A DNA stretch of 64,000 nt from Clostridium minihomine (GTDB lineage: Bacteria; Bacillota; Clostridia; Oscillospirales; Acutalibacteraceae), in the NCBI RefSeq assembly GCF_900240385.1, contig NZ_OEQH01000002.1, positions 384,488-448,487 on the forward strand. Direction: 5' to 3'. The number at the start of each line of letters is the position of its first letter. Positions within the stretch are counted from its first letter, which is position 1. A program made the translations under genes and the position numbers. The notes under the pieces were generated by a model. It saw only the letters and a program-made list of their open reading frames with translations. It was not told the origin of the DNA and ran no database searches. Shown here one piece after another: positions 1-7,011 of the stretch.

Positions 1-11
1 CGAATGATCAT
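1..11 (-). CDS. Possible 5' end of a CDS leaving the window
   Basis: On the minus strand an ATG at 11-9 is preceded by a good Shine-Dalgarno sequence (AGAAAGGA, about 20-27) and reads Met-Ile-Ile before the window ends. Only three codons are visible, so no family can be named. The neighbouring ribbon-helix-helix gene and broken regulator suggest a mobile element continues to the left. Confidence 0.25.
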
Positions 12-164
12 AATACACTATCCTTTCTAAGTGATTGGTTGTCCCATAGAGCCTTGAAAGACACAACAGTGTATGATAAACTATTTACACCGTATGTTTG
101 CCTTTTGGCATCTGACGGGTTTGAGGAAGCGGCGGTTATCTTTTGTGGGATACGTCGCTTCTTT

Positions 165-353
165 TCATTTTTCCTTAGGTTTATACAAATTGGTATAGAT
201 AGATTCAATACCAGCCCGTATTACCTCTGACCTCGACATCTTTGTTATTTCACAGCAGTAATCCAGTTTTTCAAGTTCTTTCTCTGTCATTCTCGTTTCT
301 ACTTTTTTCTGCCGTGTATTTCCGGATGGAGGTCGACCTGTGCGTGGACTCAA
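165..353 (-). CDS. Ribbon-helix-helix (CopG/Arc-type) DNA-binding protein
   Basis: A 62-residue basic protein. After a short basic tail (RTGRPPSGNTRQKK) comes the ribbon-helix-helix pattern: beta strand VETRMTEKE, helix ELEKLDYCCEITK, the turn MSRSEV, then helix IRAGIESIY. The segment TEKELEKLDYC followed by MSRSEVIRAGI is typical of small regulators on plasmids, conjugative elements and toxin-antitoxin loci of Firmicutes (family knowledge). A perfect 17-bp inverted repeat lies 13 bp upstream of its start and is a plausible autoregulatory operator, since RHH dimers bind palindromes. It could also be a relaxosome accessory protein, but no relaxase is visible. Family confidence is good; the biological role is inferred. 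Confidence 0.75.
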   Translation of the reverse strand: MSPRTGRPPSGNTRQKKVETRMTEKELEKLDYCCEITKMSRSEVIRAGIESIYTNLYKPKEK

Positions 354-365
354 ATCATCACCTCA

Positions 366-411
366 CTTTTTGTCCTGACAATATATACCATATAATTGTC
401 AGGACAAAAAG
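366..411. promoter_or_regulatory. Perfect 17-bp inverted repeat, candidate operator
   Basis: Arms 366-382 (CTTTTTGTCCTGACAAT) and 395-411 are exact reverse complements separated by a 12-nt AT-rich centre (383-394). The repeat sits between the divergent ribbon-helix-helix gene (start 353) and the broken Xre-type gene (start 445), where a shared operator/promoter is expected. The symmetrical TGTCCTGACA core suggests a protein site rather than a terminator; the AT-rich centre could hold a -10 element in either direction. Confidence 0.55.
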
Positions 412-444
412 TCAATCTTTATTTTTAAAGTAAAGGGTAACTAT

Positions 445-554
445 ATGAAATATGAGCGTATCCGGCTTCTTCGAGAAGAAAAAGAACTGACCAGGCCGAA
501 ATGGGAAAAGCATCCTCTTTTTTAAGACATAGAACAGGAACACCAAACGGATAA
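445..554 (+). pseudogene. Frameshifted Xre-type helix-turn-helix regulator remnant
   Basis: The ATG at 445 reads MKYERIRLLREEKELT, a typical start of an Xre/Cro-family HTH regulator, but the frame then runs into nonsense and stops at 523-525. Adding one base near position 493 restores (Q)AEMGK, the expected next helix, in another frame that ends at TAA 552-554. Only the first part of an HTH (about 33 residues) is recognisable, so the gene is both frameshifted and truncated. It is divergent from the RHH gene across the 17-bp inverted repeat. A sequencing error could explain the shift but not the missing C-terminal half. From 555 to 674 I see no gene. Confidence 0.45.
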
Positions 555-674
555 ATTAAAATCGTTGAAAATGAAAACAGATTCTTTCCAAACCGTTGGA
601 AGAGCCTGTTTTAACGAAGAATATCAAAAATATGATGTTTTTAAATCAGTTTGTTCTAAACATACACAGGAAAG

Positions 675-715
675 AAAAAGGCACTCTGCTTCAAATGGAA
701 GCAGAGTGCCTTTTT
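675..715. terminator. Bidirectional rho-independent terminator
   Basis: An 18-nt arm (675-692) pairs exactly with 698-715 across a 5-nt loop. The ends are A-rich on the left and T-rich on the right, so the hairpin can terminate on either strand. It lies just past the stop of the metallo-hydrolase gene (723), whose terminator it most likely is. Confidence 0.85.
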
Positions 716-722
716 GATCTCT

Positions 723-1775
723 TTAAGATGCTTTTGCGCTGTTCCCTTTTGGGGAAGAATCGGATGCTAAAGAAGGCAGATTCATTTGCGCCGAAAGCCG
801 TTTGCCGTCTGTGCGGAACACAATGGTTCCCTGCAAATCGGTACGATAGACCTTTACGCCCGCCTTTTCCAGCCGGTTCATTACCTCTGAATGAGGGTGG
901 CCGTAGTCATTATCAACCCCGCAAGAGATAATCCCGTATTCCGGCGCAACCTCTTTTAAAAACACAGCGGTGCTGGAACTGTTGCTGCCATGATGCCCCA
1001 CTTTGAGCACATCACAGTGCAAATCCGGATATTTTTCTATCATTTCGCGTTCAATTTCTTTTTCTGCATCACCGGTAAATAAGAAGCTTTTTTCCCCAAA
1101 CGTCAGCTTGACCACAATAGAATAATTATTTAAATTATCATATTCTTCCTTTTGCGGGGCCAAAAATTCCAAACGCACGTCCTCTTCGTCCACAATGGTC
1201 ATGCCCGCTTTGCCTTGGGTAAGCCGCAGCTCTTTTTCTGACGCCGCATCCAGCATTTTTTCATAGGTGCGGGTGGTGGGAACCTGATCATCCGCCACAC
1301 GGGGAAGATACACTTTGCCAATTTCTAAGTCCTGAATCACTTGGGCCATGCCGCCGATGTGGTCGGCGTGGGGATGCGTGGCAATCAAATAATCAATCCG
1401 GCTGACACCCAACTGGTGCAGATACGAAGTCAACTTTTGCGCACCGCCAGAAAGCCCCGCGTCTATCAGGATGTTTTCTCCATTGGGCAAGCGAATCAGT
1501 TCGCTGTCCCCTTGCCCCACATCCAGATAATAGACCGACACCTGTCGGGAATCACTGATAAAATCTCCCGATGGGATCCCTGTGTTCCAGATTTGCATGT
1601 TCTGCTCAGAGGAAAAAAACCAGCTGGCCAAAATCAGAATCAGTGCTGCGATAACCGCCGGAGCAGAAAGTTTTTTTCGCCGTGTGATATAAAACAACCC
1701 TTTCAATGAAAAAACCGCCCACCAGGAGCGGCTTCTGTTTTTGTAAGTCATGCATGTATTCAAAATGCGGATCAT
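723..1775 (-). CDS. Membrane-anchored ComEC/Rec2-type metallo-beta-lactamase-fold hydrolase
   Basis: The protein has a basic N-terminus (ITRRKKLSAP), one hydrophobic segment (AVIAALILILASWFF), then a complete MBL-fold domain placed outside the membrane. Visible motifs are LDVGQGDSELI with DAG, the metal-binding HPHADHIGG (HxHxDH), FTGDAE, and the late GHHGSNSS with a DYGHPHSE segment. This is the arrangement of the C-terminal domain of ComEC, but the competence-channel domain is absent, so it is a stand-alone paralogue, common in Clostridia and possibly a nuclease or phosphodiesterase (inference). The start is uncertain: the frame stays open to a TTG at 1829, ATGs lie at 1775 and 1751, and a TTG with a purine-rich stretch upstream sits just before the transmembrane segment. 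None has a convincing Shine-Dalgarno sequence. Confidence 0.8.
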   Translation of the reverse strand: MIRILNTCMTYKNRSRSWWAVFSLKGLFYITRRKKLSAPAVIAALILILASWFFSSEQNMQIWNTGIPSGDFISDSRQVSVYYLDVGQGDSELIRLPNGENILIDAGLSGGAQKLTSYLHQLGVSRIDYLIATHPHADHIGGMAQVIQDLEIGKVYLPRVADDQVPTTRTYEKMLDAASEKELRLTQGKAGMTIVDEEDVRLEFLAPQKEEYDNLNNYSIVVKLTFGEKSFLFTGDAEKEIEREMIEKYPDLHCDVLKVGHHGSNSSSTAVFLKEVAPEYGIISCGVDNDYGHPHSEVMNRLEKAGVKVYRTDLQGTIVFRTDGKRLSAQMNLPSLASDSSPKGNSAKAS

Positions 1776-1800
1776 CAAACCGTTTCTTTTAGATAGTCCA

Positions 1801-1826
1801 AAGCCGCTCGGTTTGAGCGGCTTTTT
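1801..1826 (+). terminator. Terminator-like hairpin between two minus-strand genes
   Basis: AAGCCGCTC (1801-1809) pairs with GAGCGGCTT (1815-1823) and is followed on the plus strand by five T. Both flanking genes lie on the minus strand, so as a plus-strand terminator it would only stop antisense transcription. On the minus strand it falls at the predicted transcript start of the metallo-hydrolase gene (TATAAT at 1834-1829) and may act as a 5' stabilising hairpin. Confidence 0.45.
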
Positions 1827-1848
1827 CAATTATATCAGATTTGCACCT

Positions 1849-2100
1849 TTAAGATTTTTGAAACAAATTATAGCGAAACAGCATCGTTTCGTCCTCTGGA
1901 TCTTCGCATTCCAAAAAAGCTTCCGCTATTTTGCCGCCCTCGATCAAATGAGTTAGCCCCACTAACTGACACAATTTGCTGCGCAAATTGAGCCGATCCC
2001 CTTCTCGGGTTACCAAAAACACATTGCCCTGACATTTTTCTAAAACTCGCAGAAACCCCGGAACATCTAAATCATGTAATTCCAATACAGATTTTCCCAT
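1849..2100 (-). CDS. Small HPr-like protein of unknown function
   Basis: An 83-residue acidic protein with its own strong promoter (TTGACA, 16 bp, TATAAT at 2176-2149) and a GGGGGA ribosome-binding site. The pattern GDRLNLRSKLCQLVGL followed by an alternating strand AEAFLECEDPEDE resembles the fold of HPr phosphocarriers, where NLKSIMGVMSL is the equivalent helix. The phosphorylated His and the usual ARPA segment of real HPr are missing, so it cannot be a PTS phosphocarrier. Similar short HPr-like proteins are widespread in Oscillospiraceae (recollection, not searched). It stands alone between the metallo-hydrolase and the ABC ATPase. The function is unknown. Confidence 0.6.
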   Translation of the reverse strand: MGKSVLELHDLDVPGFLRVLEKCQGNVFLVTREGDRLNLRSKLCQLVGLTHLIEGGKIAEAFLECEDPEDETMLFRYNLFQKS

Positions 2101-2148
2101 TGACAGATTCCCCCATTCAGGATAAGGATCATGGTACTATTTAAGAAT

Positions 2149-2176
2149 ATTATAGCAGTTTCGCTCTATTTGTCAA
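2149..2176 (-). promoter_or_regulatory. Sigma-A promoter of the HPr-like gene
   Basis: On the minus strand a perfect TTGACA (2176-2171) and a perfect TATAAT (2154-2149) are 16 bp apart, about 50 bp before the ATG at 2100. This is a near-consensus vegetative promoter. Confidence 0.75.
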
Positions 2177-2186
2177 TCATTGTATT

Positions 2187-2867
2187 TTAGCGGATTTCTA
2201 CAATTTTTCCATCCTGCAAGCGGATTCGCCTGCGCGCGGTGGACGCAATTTTATCGTCGTGCGTAATCAAGATAATGGTTTTTCCTTCTTCGTTAAGCTC
2301 CTGTAACACCTGCATCACTTCCTGCCCCGATTTCGAATCCAGATTCCCGGTGGGCTCGTCTGCCAAAATGACCGGCGGATGCGCCGCAATGGCTCTTGCA
2401 ATGGCCACTCGCTGCTGCTGGCCGCCGCTCATCTGGCTGGGGCGGTGCCGCATGCGATCCGAAAGCCCCACCCGAACCAACGCTTCTTCGCTTAATTGGC
2501 GGCGTTCTGCCCGGCTGATACGCCGGTAAACCAAGGGCAGCTCGACGTTTTCCAGTGCGTCTAACGTCGGAATTAAATTAAATCCCTGAAACACAAACCC
2601 GATTTCGGTATTGCGGATTTTAGAAAGCTTGTCTTCTGTCATTTGTGCCACGTTTTCCCCTTTTAAATAGTAGGCGCCCCCGGTTGGCAGATCTAAACAG
2701 CCCAGCACATTCATCAAAGTCGATTTTCCTGATCCCGACGGCCCCACAATGGCCAAAAACTCGCCTTGATCAATGGTGAGGTTCACATGATCCAGTGCCC
2801 AAACTTCCCCTTCTCCGCTTTGGTACCGTTTTTCAATTCCTTCAATCCGTATCAAATCCATACTCAT
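2187..2867 (-). CDS. ABC transporter ATP-binding protein, MacB/LolD type
   Basis: A 226-residue nucleotide-binding subunit with every motif intact: Walker [11 protein letters not shown]-loop [21 protein letters not shown], signature MSGGQQQR, Walker [13 protein letters not shown] and the switch His in ITHDD. The sequence around the Q-loop and the ADEPTGNLD box is characteristic of the MacB/LolD/FtsE class that pairs with FtsX-fold permeases acting on lipoproteins or peptides at the membrane. No permease lies beside it: the downstream gene is the HPr-like protein and upstream is a long gap. Its partner must be encoded elsewhere, or it was lost. Length and start (ATG after a GGGGGA site) are standard. 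Confidence 0.9.
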   Translation of the reverse strand: MSMDLIRIEGIEKRYQSGEGEVWALDHVNLTIDQGEFLAIVGPSGSGKSTLMNVLGCLDLPTGGAYYLKGENVAQMTEDKLSKIRNTEIGFVFQGFNLIPTLDALENVELPLVYRRISRAERRQLSEEALVRVGLSDRMRHRPSQMSGGQQQRVAIARAIAAHPPVILADEPTGNLDSKSGQEVMQVLQELNEEGKTIILITHDDKIASTARRRIRLQDGKIVEIR

Positions 2868-2979
2868 TCCCCCTTGCTTCTATTTTGTTCCGCCCCTGTA
2901 AAATTATAAGCCAACCAAAACAGCGATTTACTTTCCCGGTGCTTTATCCTATAATAACTTTAGCGAGTGCGCCATCCAC

Positions 2980-3145
2980 GATTAAGCGGCGCCTTACACC
3001 AGACTTTCGTCTTACCTTGATTTTAAACGGGTTCCAAAGGCGGAGCCTTGGCGAATCTTTTCCCACTTTCTTTTTGCAAGAAAGCGAGGGCCTGCCCCGG
3101 CCAGCGGAGCGAAGTAGTAAAAGAAGAATCTTTTTCTAAAAATAA
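2980..3145. repeat. Candidate dispersed non-coding repeat unit
   Basis: The 460-nt gap between the ABC ATPase (starts 2867) and the phosphohexomutase holds no convincing gene. Its centre is built of small palindromes: AAGGCGGAGCCTT near 3038-3050, CTTTC(TTTTTGCAA)GAAAG near 3068-3086, and a GC-rich block GGGCCTGCCCCGGCC. Sequence of this style (AGAAAGTGGGAAAAGATT read on the minus strand) recurs between genes in many Oscillospiraceae genomes (recollection). Only one copy is present here, so repetition cannot be shown from the window. Confidence 0.3.
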
Positions 3146-3328
3146 TAAAGTAAAAGCTTAATAAACAAAAAAGGCTTTTCCGGCACGGGAATAAACAAGC
3201 CCGCACCGAGAGCAACGTAACAGTTTTCAGTAGAATAATTTTGAATAAAGCAATAATGTGATTTTGTTTTAGAAACATTTGCAATATTTTCGGCGCACCA
3301 GCGCCCGTCATAAAAGGAGCAGGATTTT

Positions 3329-4831
3329 ATGTTGACAAAAGAATGGAAGCAATTTAAAAGCGGTACCGATATCCGCGGGGTCGCCAGCGAAGGCCCGGAT
3401 CCGGTAAACCTGACCGATGAAGTAGTGGAACGCATTGCCGGCGGCTTTGCTCTTTGGCTTTCTAACCACCTTCAAAAAGAAAGCTTGTCTGTTGCAGTGG
3501 GACACGATTCCCGTATTTCTGCACCCCGAATCAGCGCGGCGGTCATCCGGGCTTTAACCGGCTGCGGCGTTCATGTTTTGGACTGCGGTTTGGCTTCGAC
3601 CCCTTCCATGTTTATGGCAACGCTGGACATTCCCTGTGATGGGGCGATTCAAATTACTGCAAGCCACCATCCCTATAACCGCAACGGGCTGAAATTTTTT
3701 ACAAAAACCGGCGGACTGGATGCACCGGATATTGAAGCTCTTTTGCTGTATGCACAGGAAGCCAAAAAGCTGCAAGCAGCGGCGCCGGGCAGCGCAGAAA
3801 AAAACGATCACATGAAAATTTACAGCGCGCACCTTCGCAATGTGATTAAAAAAGGCGTCAACGCAGAAGATTACGATTATCCCCTTCAAGGATTTCACAT
3901 TGTAGTGGATGCCGGAAACGGCGCCGGGGGCTTTTATGCCTATGACGTTTTGGAGCCTTTGGGCGCCAACATCAACGGCAGCCAGTTCTTGGAACCGGAC
4001 GGCATGTTCCCGAACCACGTTCCCAATCCGGAAAATCAACAGGCCATGGATTCGGTTTGCACCGCAACAGCAATGGCAGGCGCAGATTTGGGCGTTATTT
4101 TTGACACCGATGTGGATAGGGGCGGCGCTGTGGACCGTCAGGGCCGCGAAATTAACCGAAACCGTTTGGTGGCCATTGCTTCTGCCATTGCGCTGGAAGG
4201 CAACTCCGGCGGCACCATCGTCACCGACTCCATTACTTCTAATGGATTAAAGCAATACATTGAAACCACCTTGGGCGGCGTCCATCACCGTTTTAAGCGC
4301 GGCTATAAAAATGTAATCAACGAGGCAATCCGCCTGAATGATGAAGGCATTAACTGCCCGTTAGCCATTGAAACCTCTGGCCATGCGGCACTGCGTGAAA
4401 ATTATTTTCTGGATGACGGCGCCTATTTGGTAACCAAAATCATCATCAAAATGGCCGTGCTGCGCAAAGAAGGCAAATCTTTGGAAAGCCTGCTGGAACC
4501 CTTGGCCGAACCCAAAGAAGCGGTGGAAATCCGCTTGCCGATTACGCAGGAAGCCTTTCGGGAATGCGGCGAGGGAATTTTATCCCAGCTGGAACAATAT
4601 GCGAAAGAACACAACTGGCAAATTGCACCCGATAACCGAGAAGGTTTGCGGATTTCTTTTGGCAAAAGCGAAGGGGACGGCTGGTTCCTGCTTCGGCTGA
4701 GCGTGCACGATCCTATCATGCCCCTGAACATTGAAAGTGACACTCAGGGCGGCACAAAACAAATTCGCGATAAACTGGCCGAATTCCTGAAAACCTGTGG
4801 TAGCCTGAATCTGGAACCACTGTTTGCCTAA
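3329..4831 (+). CDS. Phosphomannomutase/phosphoglucomutase
   Basis: A 500-residue alpha-D-phosphohexomutase that interconverts hexose 1- and 6-phosphates for nucleotide-sugar and cell-wall synthesis. The four family signatures are in order: the N-terminal substrate loop (GTDIRGVA), the phosphoserine loop ITASHHPYNRNG with the catalytic Ser, the Mg-binding loop FDTDVDRGG, and the sugar-specificity loop ETSGHAA. The C-terminal phosphate-binding segment (NREGLRISFG...GWFLLRLS) is also present. The length is slightly above the usual 450-480. An AAAGGAGC ribosome-binding site sits 10 bp before the ATG. It is monocistronic, with a strong terminator after it. The substrate (mannose or glucose) cannot be fixed from sequence. 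Confidence 0.9.
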   Translation: MLTKEWKQFKSGTDIRGVASEGPDPVNLTDEVVERIAGGFALWLSNHLQKESLSVAVGHDSRISAPRISAAVIRALTGCGVHVLDCGLASTPSMFMATLDIPCDGAIQITASHHPYNRNGLKFFTKTGGLDAPDIEALLLYAQEAKKLQAAAPGSAEKNDHMKIYSAHLRNVIKKGVNAEDYDYPLQGFHIVVDAGNGAGGFYAYDVLEPLGANINGSQFLEPDGMFPNHVPNPENQQAMDSVCTATAMAGADLGVIFDTDVDRGGAVDRQGREINRNRLVAIASAIALEGNSGGTIVTDSITSNGLKQYIETTLGGVHHRFKRGYKNVINEAIRLNDEGINCPLAIETSGHAALRENYFLDDGAYLVTKIIIKMAVLRKEGKSLESLLEPLAEPKEAVEIRLPITQEAFRECGEGILSQLEQYAKEHNWQIAPDNREGLRISFGKSEGDGWFLLRLSVHDPIMPLNIESDTQGGTKQIRDKLAEFLKTCGSLNLEPLFA

Positions 4832-4907
4832 CTATTTTTAAGGTAAAATTCTTTTGTAATTTGCGTTTTAAAAACGATTTTATGCGAATTAAAATCCTAT
4901 AAAAAAT

Positions 4908-4956
4908 AAAAAAAGCCTTGCTTCAGTTTTATGAAAACTGTATGCAAGGCTTTTTT
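4908..4956 (+). terminator. Terminator after the phosphohexomutase
   Basis: A long hairpin: AAAAAAGCCTTGC pairs with GCAAGGCTTTTTT and, inside it, CAGTTTT pairs with AAAACTG. It is followed by T residues. Its right end touches the predicted spoVAC promoter. Confidence 0.85.
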
Positions 4957-4988
4957 GCATATTCTGTCTGCCGACGGAAAAGATAGAA
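4957..4988 (+). promoter_or_regulatory. Possible sigma-G-type forespore promoter of spoVAC
   Basis: GCATATT (4957-4963) and GATAGAA (4982-4988) are 18 bp apart, about 30 bp before the spoVAC start. This resembles the sigma-G pattern (-35 GNATR, -10 CATNNTA) only partly; the -10 match is imperfect. spoVA operons are known sigma-G targets, which supports the reading. Confidence 0.3.
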
Positions 4989-5018
4989 GTGCTACTGTTG
5001 AAAAGGAGATGAAATTCC

Positions 5019-5465
5019 TTGAAAAAAATTACAAATGAAGAATATGCAAAGATGACAGAAAAGGCATCGCCGCCCAGTACCATCTTTAAAAATTGCCTTT
5101 TGGCGTTTTTGGTGGGCGGGGCCATCTGTACTTTCGGCCAGTTTTTAGTAAATTACTTTTTAAATAGCGGATTGGAGATACAAGAAGCGCGGGCGGCAGA
5201 ATCCATTACTTTAATTGGGTTGACTGCCATTTTAACAGCGCTGAAAATTTATGATAATCTGGCAAAGCATGCCGGAGCAGGTACTTTAGTTCCGATCACG
5301 GGATTTGCTAACTCGATGGTGTCGCCTGCAATGGAATTTAAGCCGGAGGGGTATATTTTGGGAATCGGCGCAAAAATGTTTATTATTGCCGGCCCGGTTT
5401 TAGTATACGGAATTACCTCTTCCGCTATTTACGGTATCATTATTTACCTGTTCGGTTGGTATTAA
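5019..5465 (+). CDS. spoVAC: Stage V sporulation protein AC
   Basis: A 148-residue integral membrane protein of the SpoVA complex, which moves dipicolinic acid (Ca-DPA) into the forespore and releases it at germination; SpoVAC is described as the mechanosensitive channel subunit. Four hydrophobic segments are visible (CLLAFLVGGAICTFGQFLV, SITLIGLTAILTALKIYD, the GAGTLVPITGFANSMVSPA region and AKMFIIAGPVLVYGI). The motif GAGTLVPITGFANS is highly characteristic of the family. The start is TTG at 5019, placed 10 bp after AAGGAG; no ATG fits better. spoVAD follows 13 bp later, so the two are co-transcribed. Confidence 0.95.
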   Translation: MKKITNEEYAKMTEKASPPSTIFKNCLLAFLVGGAICTFGQFLVNYFLNSGLEIQEARAAESITLIGLTAILTALKIYDNLAKHAGAGTLVPITGFANSMVSPAMEFKPEGYILGIGAKMFIIAGPVLVYGITSSAIYGIIIYLFGWY

Positions 5466-5478
5466 AGGAGGCGAAATC

Positions 5479-6489
5479 ATGACAAAACGAATCGGTCGGT
5501 ATACCCTGCAAATGGAAAACCGCCCCACTGTGGAGGGATTCGCCTCTGTTGTCGGAAAAAAAGAAATGGAAGGGCCTTTAAGTGAATATTTTGATTTATC
5601 ATTTGAAGACACCACTTTAGGAGAAAGCAGTTGGGAAAAAGCAGAAAGCCGCCTGCAAAAAGAAGCCGTCACTTTAGCGCTGAAAAAAGCGGGTGTGACA
5701 TCTCAGGACATTGACTATATTTTTGCCGGCGACCTTTTAAACCAGTGTATCTCTTCCACCTTTGGCCTTCGCAGCCTGGATATCCCCATGCTGGGACAGT
5801 TCGGAGCTTGTTCCACCATGGCGCAAACCATGGCATTGGCTTCTATCTTTGTAGAAACCGGGGCAGCCCGGCTGGCAGCGGCTGTGACTTCCTCTCACTT
5901 TTGCTCTGCAGAGCGCCAGTTCCGCTTGCCGCTGGAATACGGCGGCCAGCGCACCCCCACAGCCCAGTGGACTGCCACTGCTTCGGGCTCGGTGATTCTG
6001 GGAACAAGCGGAAAAGGGCCTTTTGTTTCCGCTGTCACCGTAGGAAGAATTTCGGATTTGGGAATTAAGGATGCGGCCAACATGGGTGCTGCCATGGCTC
6101 CGGCCGCGGCACAAACCATCCATGACTTTTTACACGATACTGGAACGGTGCCCAATGATTATGATCTCATTCTCACCGGTGATTTGGGTCTGATTGGCAC
6201 AGAGCTGGTACGAGAGATTTTAATTCAAAACAATCTGGATATCACCGATGTACACAACGACTGCGGCATGATGCTGTTTCATCGGGAAAAGCAAGACGTC
6301 CATGCGGGTGGCTCTGGCTGCGGATGTTCCGCCTCGGTATTATGCTCTGTTATTTTGCAGCGCCTGCAAAGCCGCGAACTGAATAACGTGTTGTTCGTAG
6401 CCACCGGCGCACTGATGTCCCCCACCTCTCAGCAACAAGGGGAAAGCGTGCCGGGCATCGCCCATCTGTTACACCTTACCTCAACTTAA
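5479..6489 (+). CDS. spoVAD: Stage V sporulation protein AD
   Basis: A 336-residue thiolase-fold protein; SpoVAD binds dipicolinic acid directly and is essential for its uptake into the forespore. The N-terminal GRYTLQMENRP, the FAGDLLNQC block, the thiolase-like nucleophile region GQFGACSTMAQ and SSHFCSAERQFR are typical of SpoVAD. An AAAGGAGG site precedes the ATG. The usual third gene, spoVAE/spoVAEB, does not follow: a terminator comes 30 bp after the stop and then unrelated accessory genes. Confidence 0.95.
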   Translation: MTKRIGRYTLQMENRPTVEGFASVVGKKEMEGPLSEYFDLSFEDTTLGESSWEKAESRLQKEAVTLALKKAGVTSQDIDYIFAGDLLNQCISSTFGLRSLDIPMLGQFGACSTMAQTMALASIFVETGAARLAAAVTSSHFCSAERQFRLPLEYGGQRTPTAQWTATASGSVILGTSGKGPFVSAVTVGRISDLGIKDAANMGAAMAPAAAQTIHDFLHDTGTVPNDYDLILTGDLGLIGTELVREILIQNNLDITDVHNDCGMMLFHREKQDVHAGGSGCGCSASVLCSVILQRLQSRELNNVLFVATGALMSPTSQQQGESVPGIAHLLHLTST

Positions 6490-6518
6490 TTCCGCTTGCA
6501 GTTCGCAATACAATATTG

Positions 6519-6552
6519 AAAATCCCTGGAATTTTCCGGGGGTTTTTTATTT
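6519..6552 (+). terminator. Terminator of the spoVA operon
   Basis: AAAATCCCTGGAA pairs with TTCCGGGGGTTTT (one mismatch) and continues into TTTTTTATTTTC. It lies 30 bp after the spoVAD stop. Confidence 0.8.
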
Positions 6553-6606
6553 TCTCTTAACCTTTTAGGAGGGAAAGCCCCTAAACATTCCATTAAAGAA
6601 CAATCA

Positions 6607-6629
6607 TGTTATAAAAAATTTTTATAACA
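6607..6629. promoter_or_regulatory. 23-bp palindrome upstream of the bacteriocin-like gene
   Basis: TGTTATAAAAA (6607-6617) and TTTTTATAACA (6619-6629) are exact inverted arms around one base. A second small palindrome, TTTGTCACAAA, follows at once. It lies about 75 bp upstream of the broken peptide gene, a position suited to an operator or activator site. It is too AT-rich, and lacks an RNA-like loop, to be a terminator. Confidence 0.4.
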
Positions 6630-6702
6630 TTTGTCACAAACCAAGATTTTAATTTGTTATATAAAGAGAGAACTATTTTAATTCTGAAAGGATGTGATAA
6701 AA

Positions 6703-6987
6703 ATGCAATGCCCTTATGGTGAAAAAGCCATCAAGTTTGGCAGCATTCCGATATTAAAACTGATGCAATAACTGCAGCGGGCTGGGCCACCGCAATTGCG
6801 GCTGCTCGGCGTTCCGGTTTCTTCCTCCGCTGTCAAAGCAATTGCGAAAACAGCTGTTGCAGCGGCATTGCCAACTATTTATTATAAAGTCGAATTCTAT
6901 TACATTGATTCGGTAACGACATCTCGTCCGAACATAGCTTATTATTATACTTTTTATAAGAACAAAAATGATACCAAAAAAAATTGA
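6703..6987 (+). pseudogene. Frameshifted Ala-rich bacteriocin-like peptide gene
   Basis: An AAAGGATG ribosome-binding site precedes ATG 6703, which reads MQCPYGEKAIKFGSIPI and then stops at 6769-6771. One missing base near 6750-6760 moves the frame to DAITAAGWATAIAAA, and one extra base near 6795 (GCTGCTCGG where GCTGCCGG is expected) returns to the original frame, continuing GVPVSSSAVKAIAKTAVAAAL, then a Tyr-rich tail (TIYYKVEFYYIDSV...NIAYYYTFYK) to the TGA at 6985. The corrected product is about 95 residues: short leader, Gly/Ala-rich amphipathic middle and aromatic C-terminus, a composition seen in small antimicrobial peptides. I do not recognise a named family. The three tandem membrane proteins just downstream would suit immunity functions. 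Confidence 0.45.
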
Positions 6988-7011
6988 AAGCCATGACTTC
7001 AGGTACAAATT

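Noticed and set aside
3136-3435. Minus-strand open frames across the phosphohexomutase 5' region
   Set aside because: They run through the non-coding gap and the start of a well-recognised plus-strand gene; the product is unlike any protein family.
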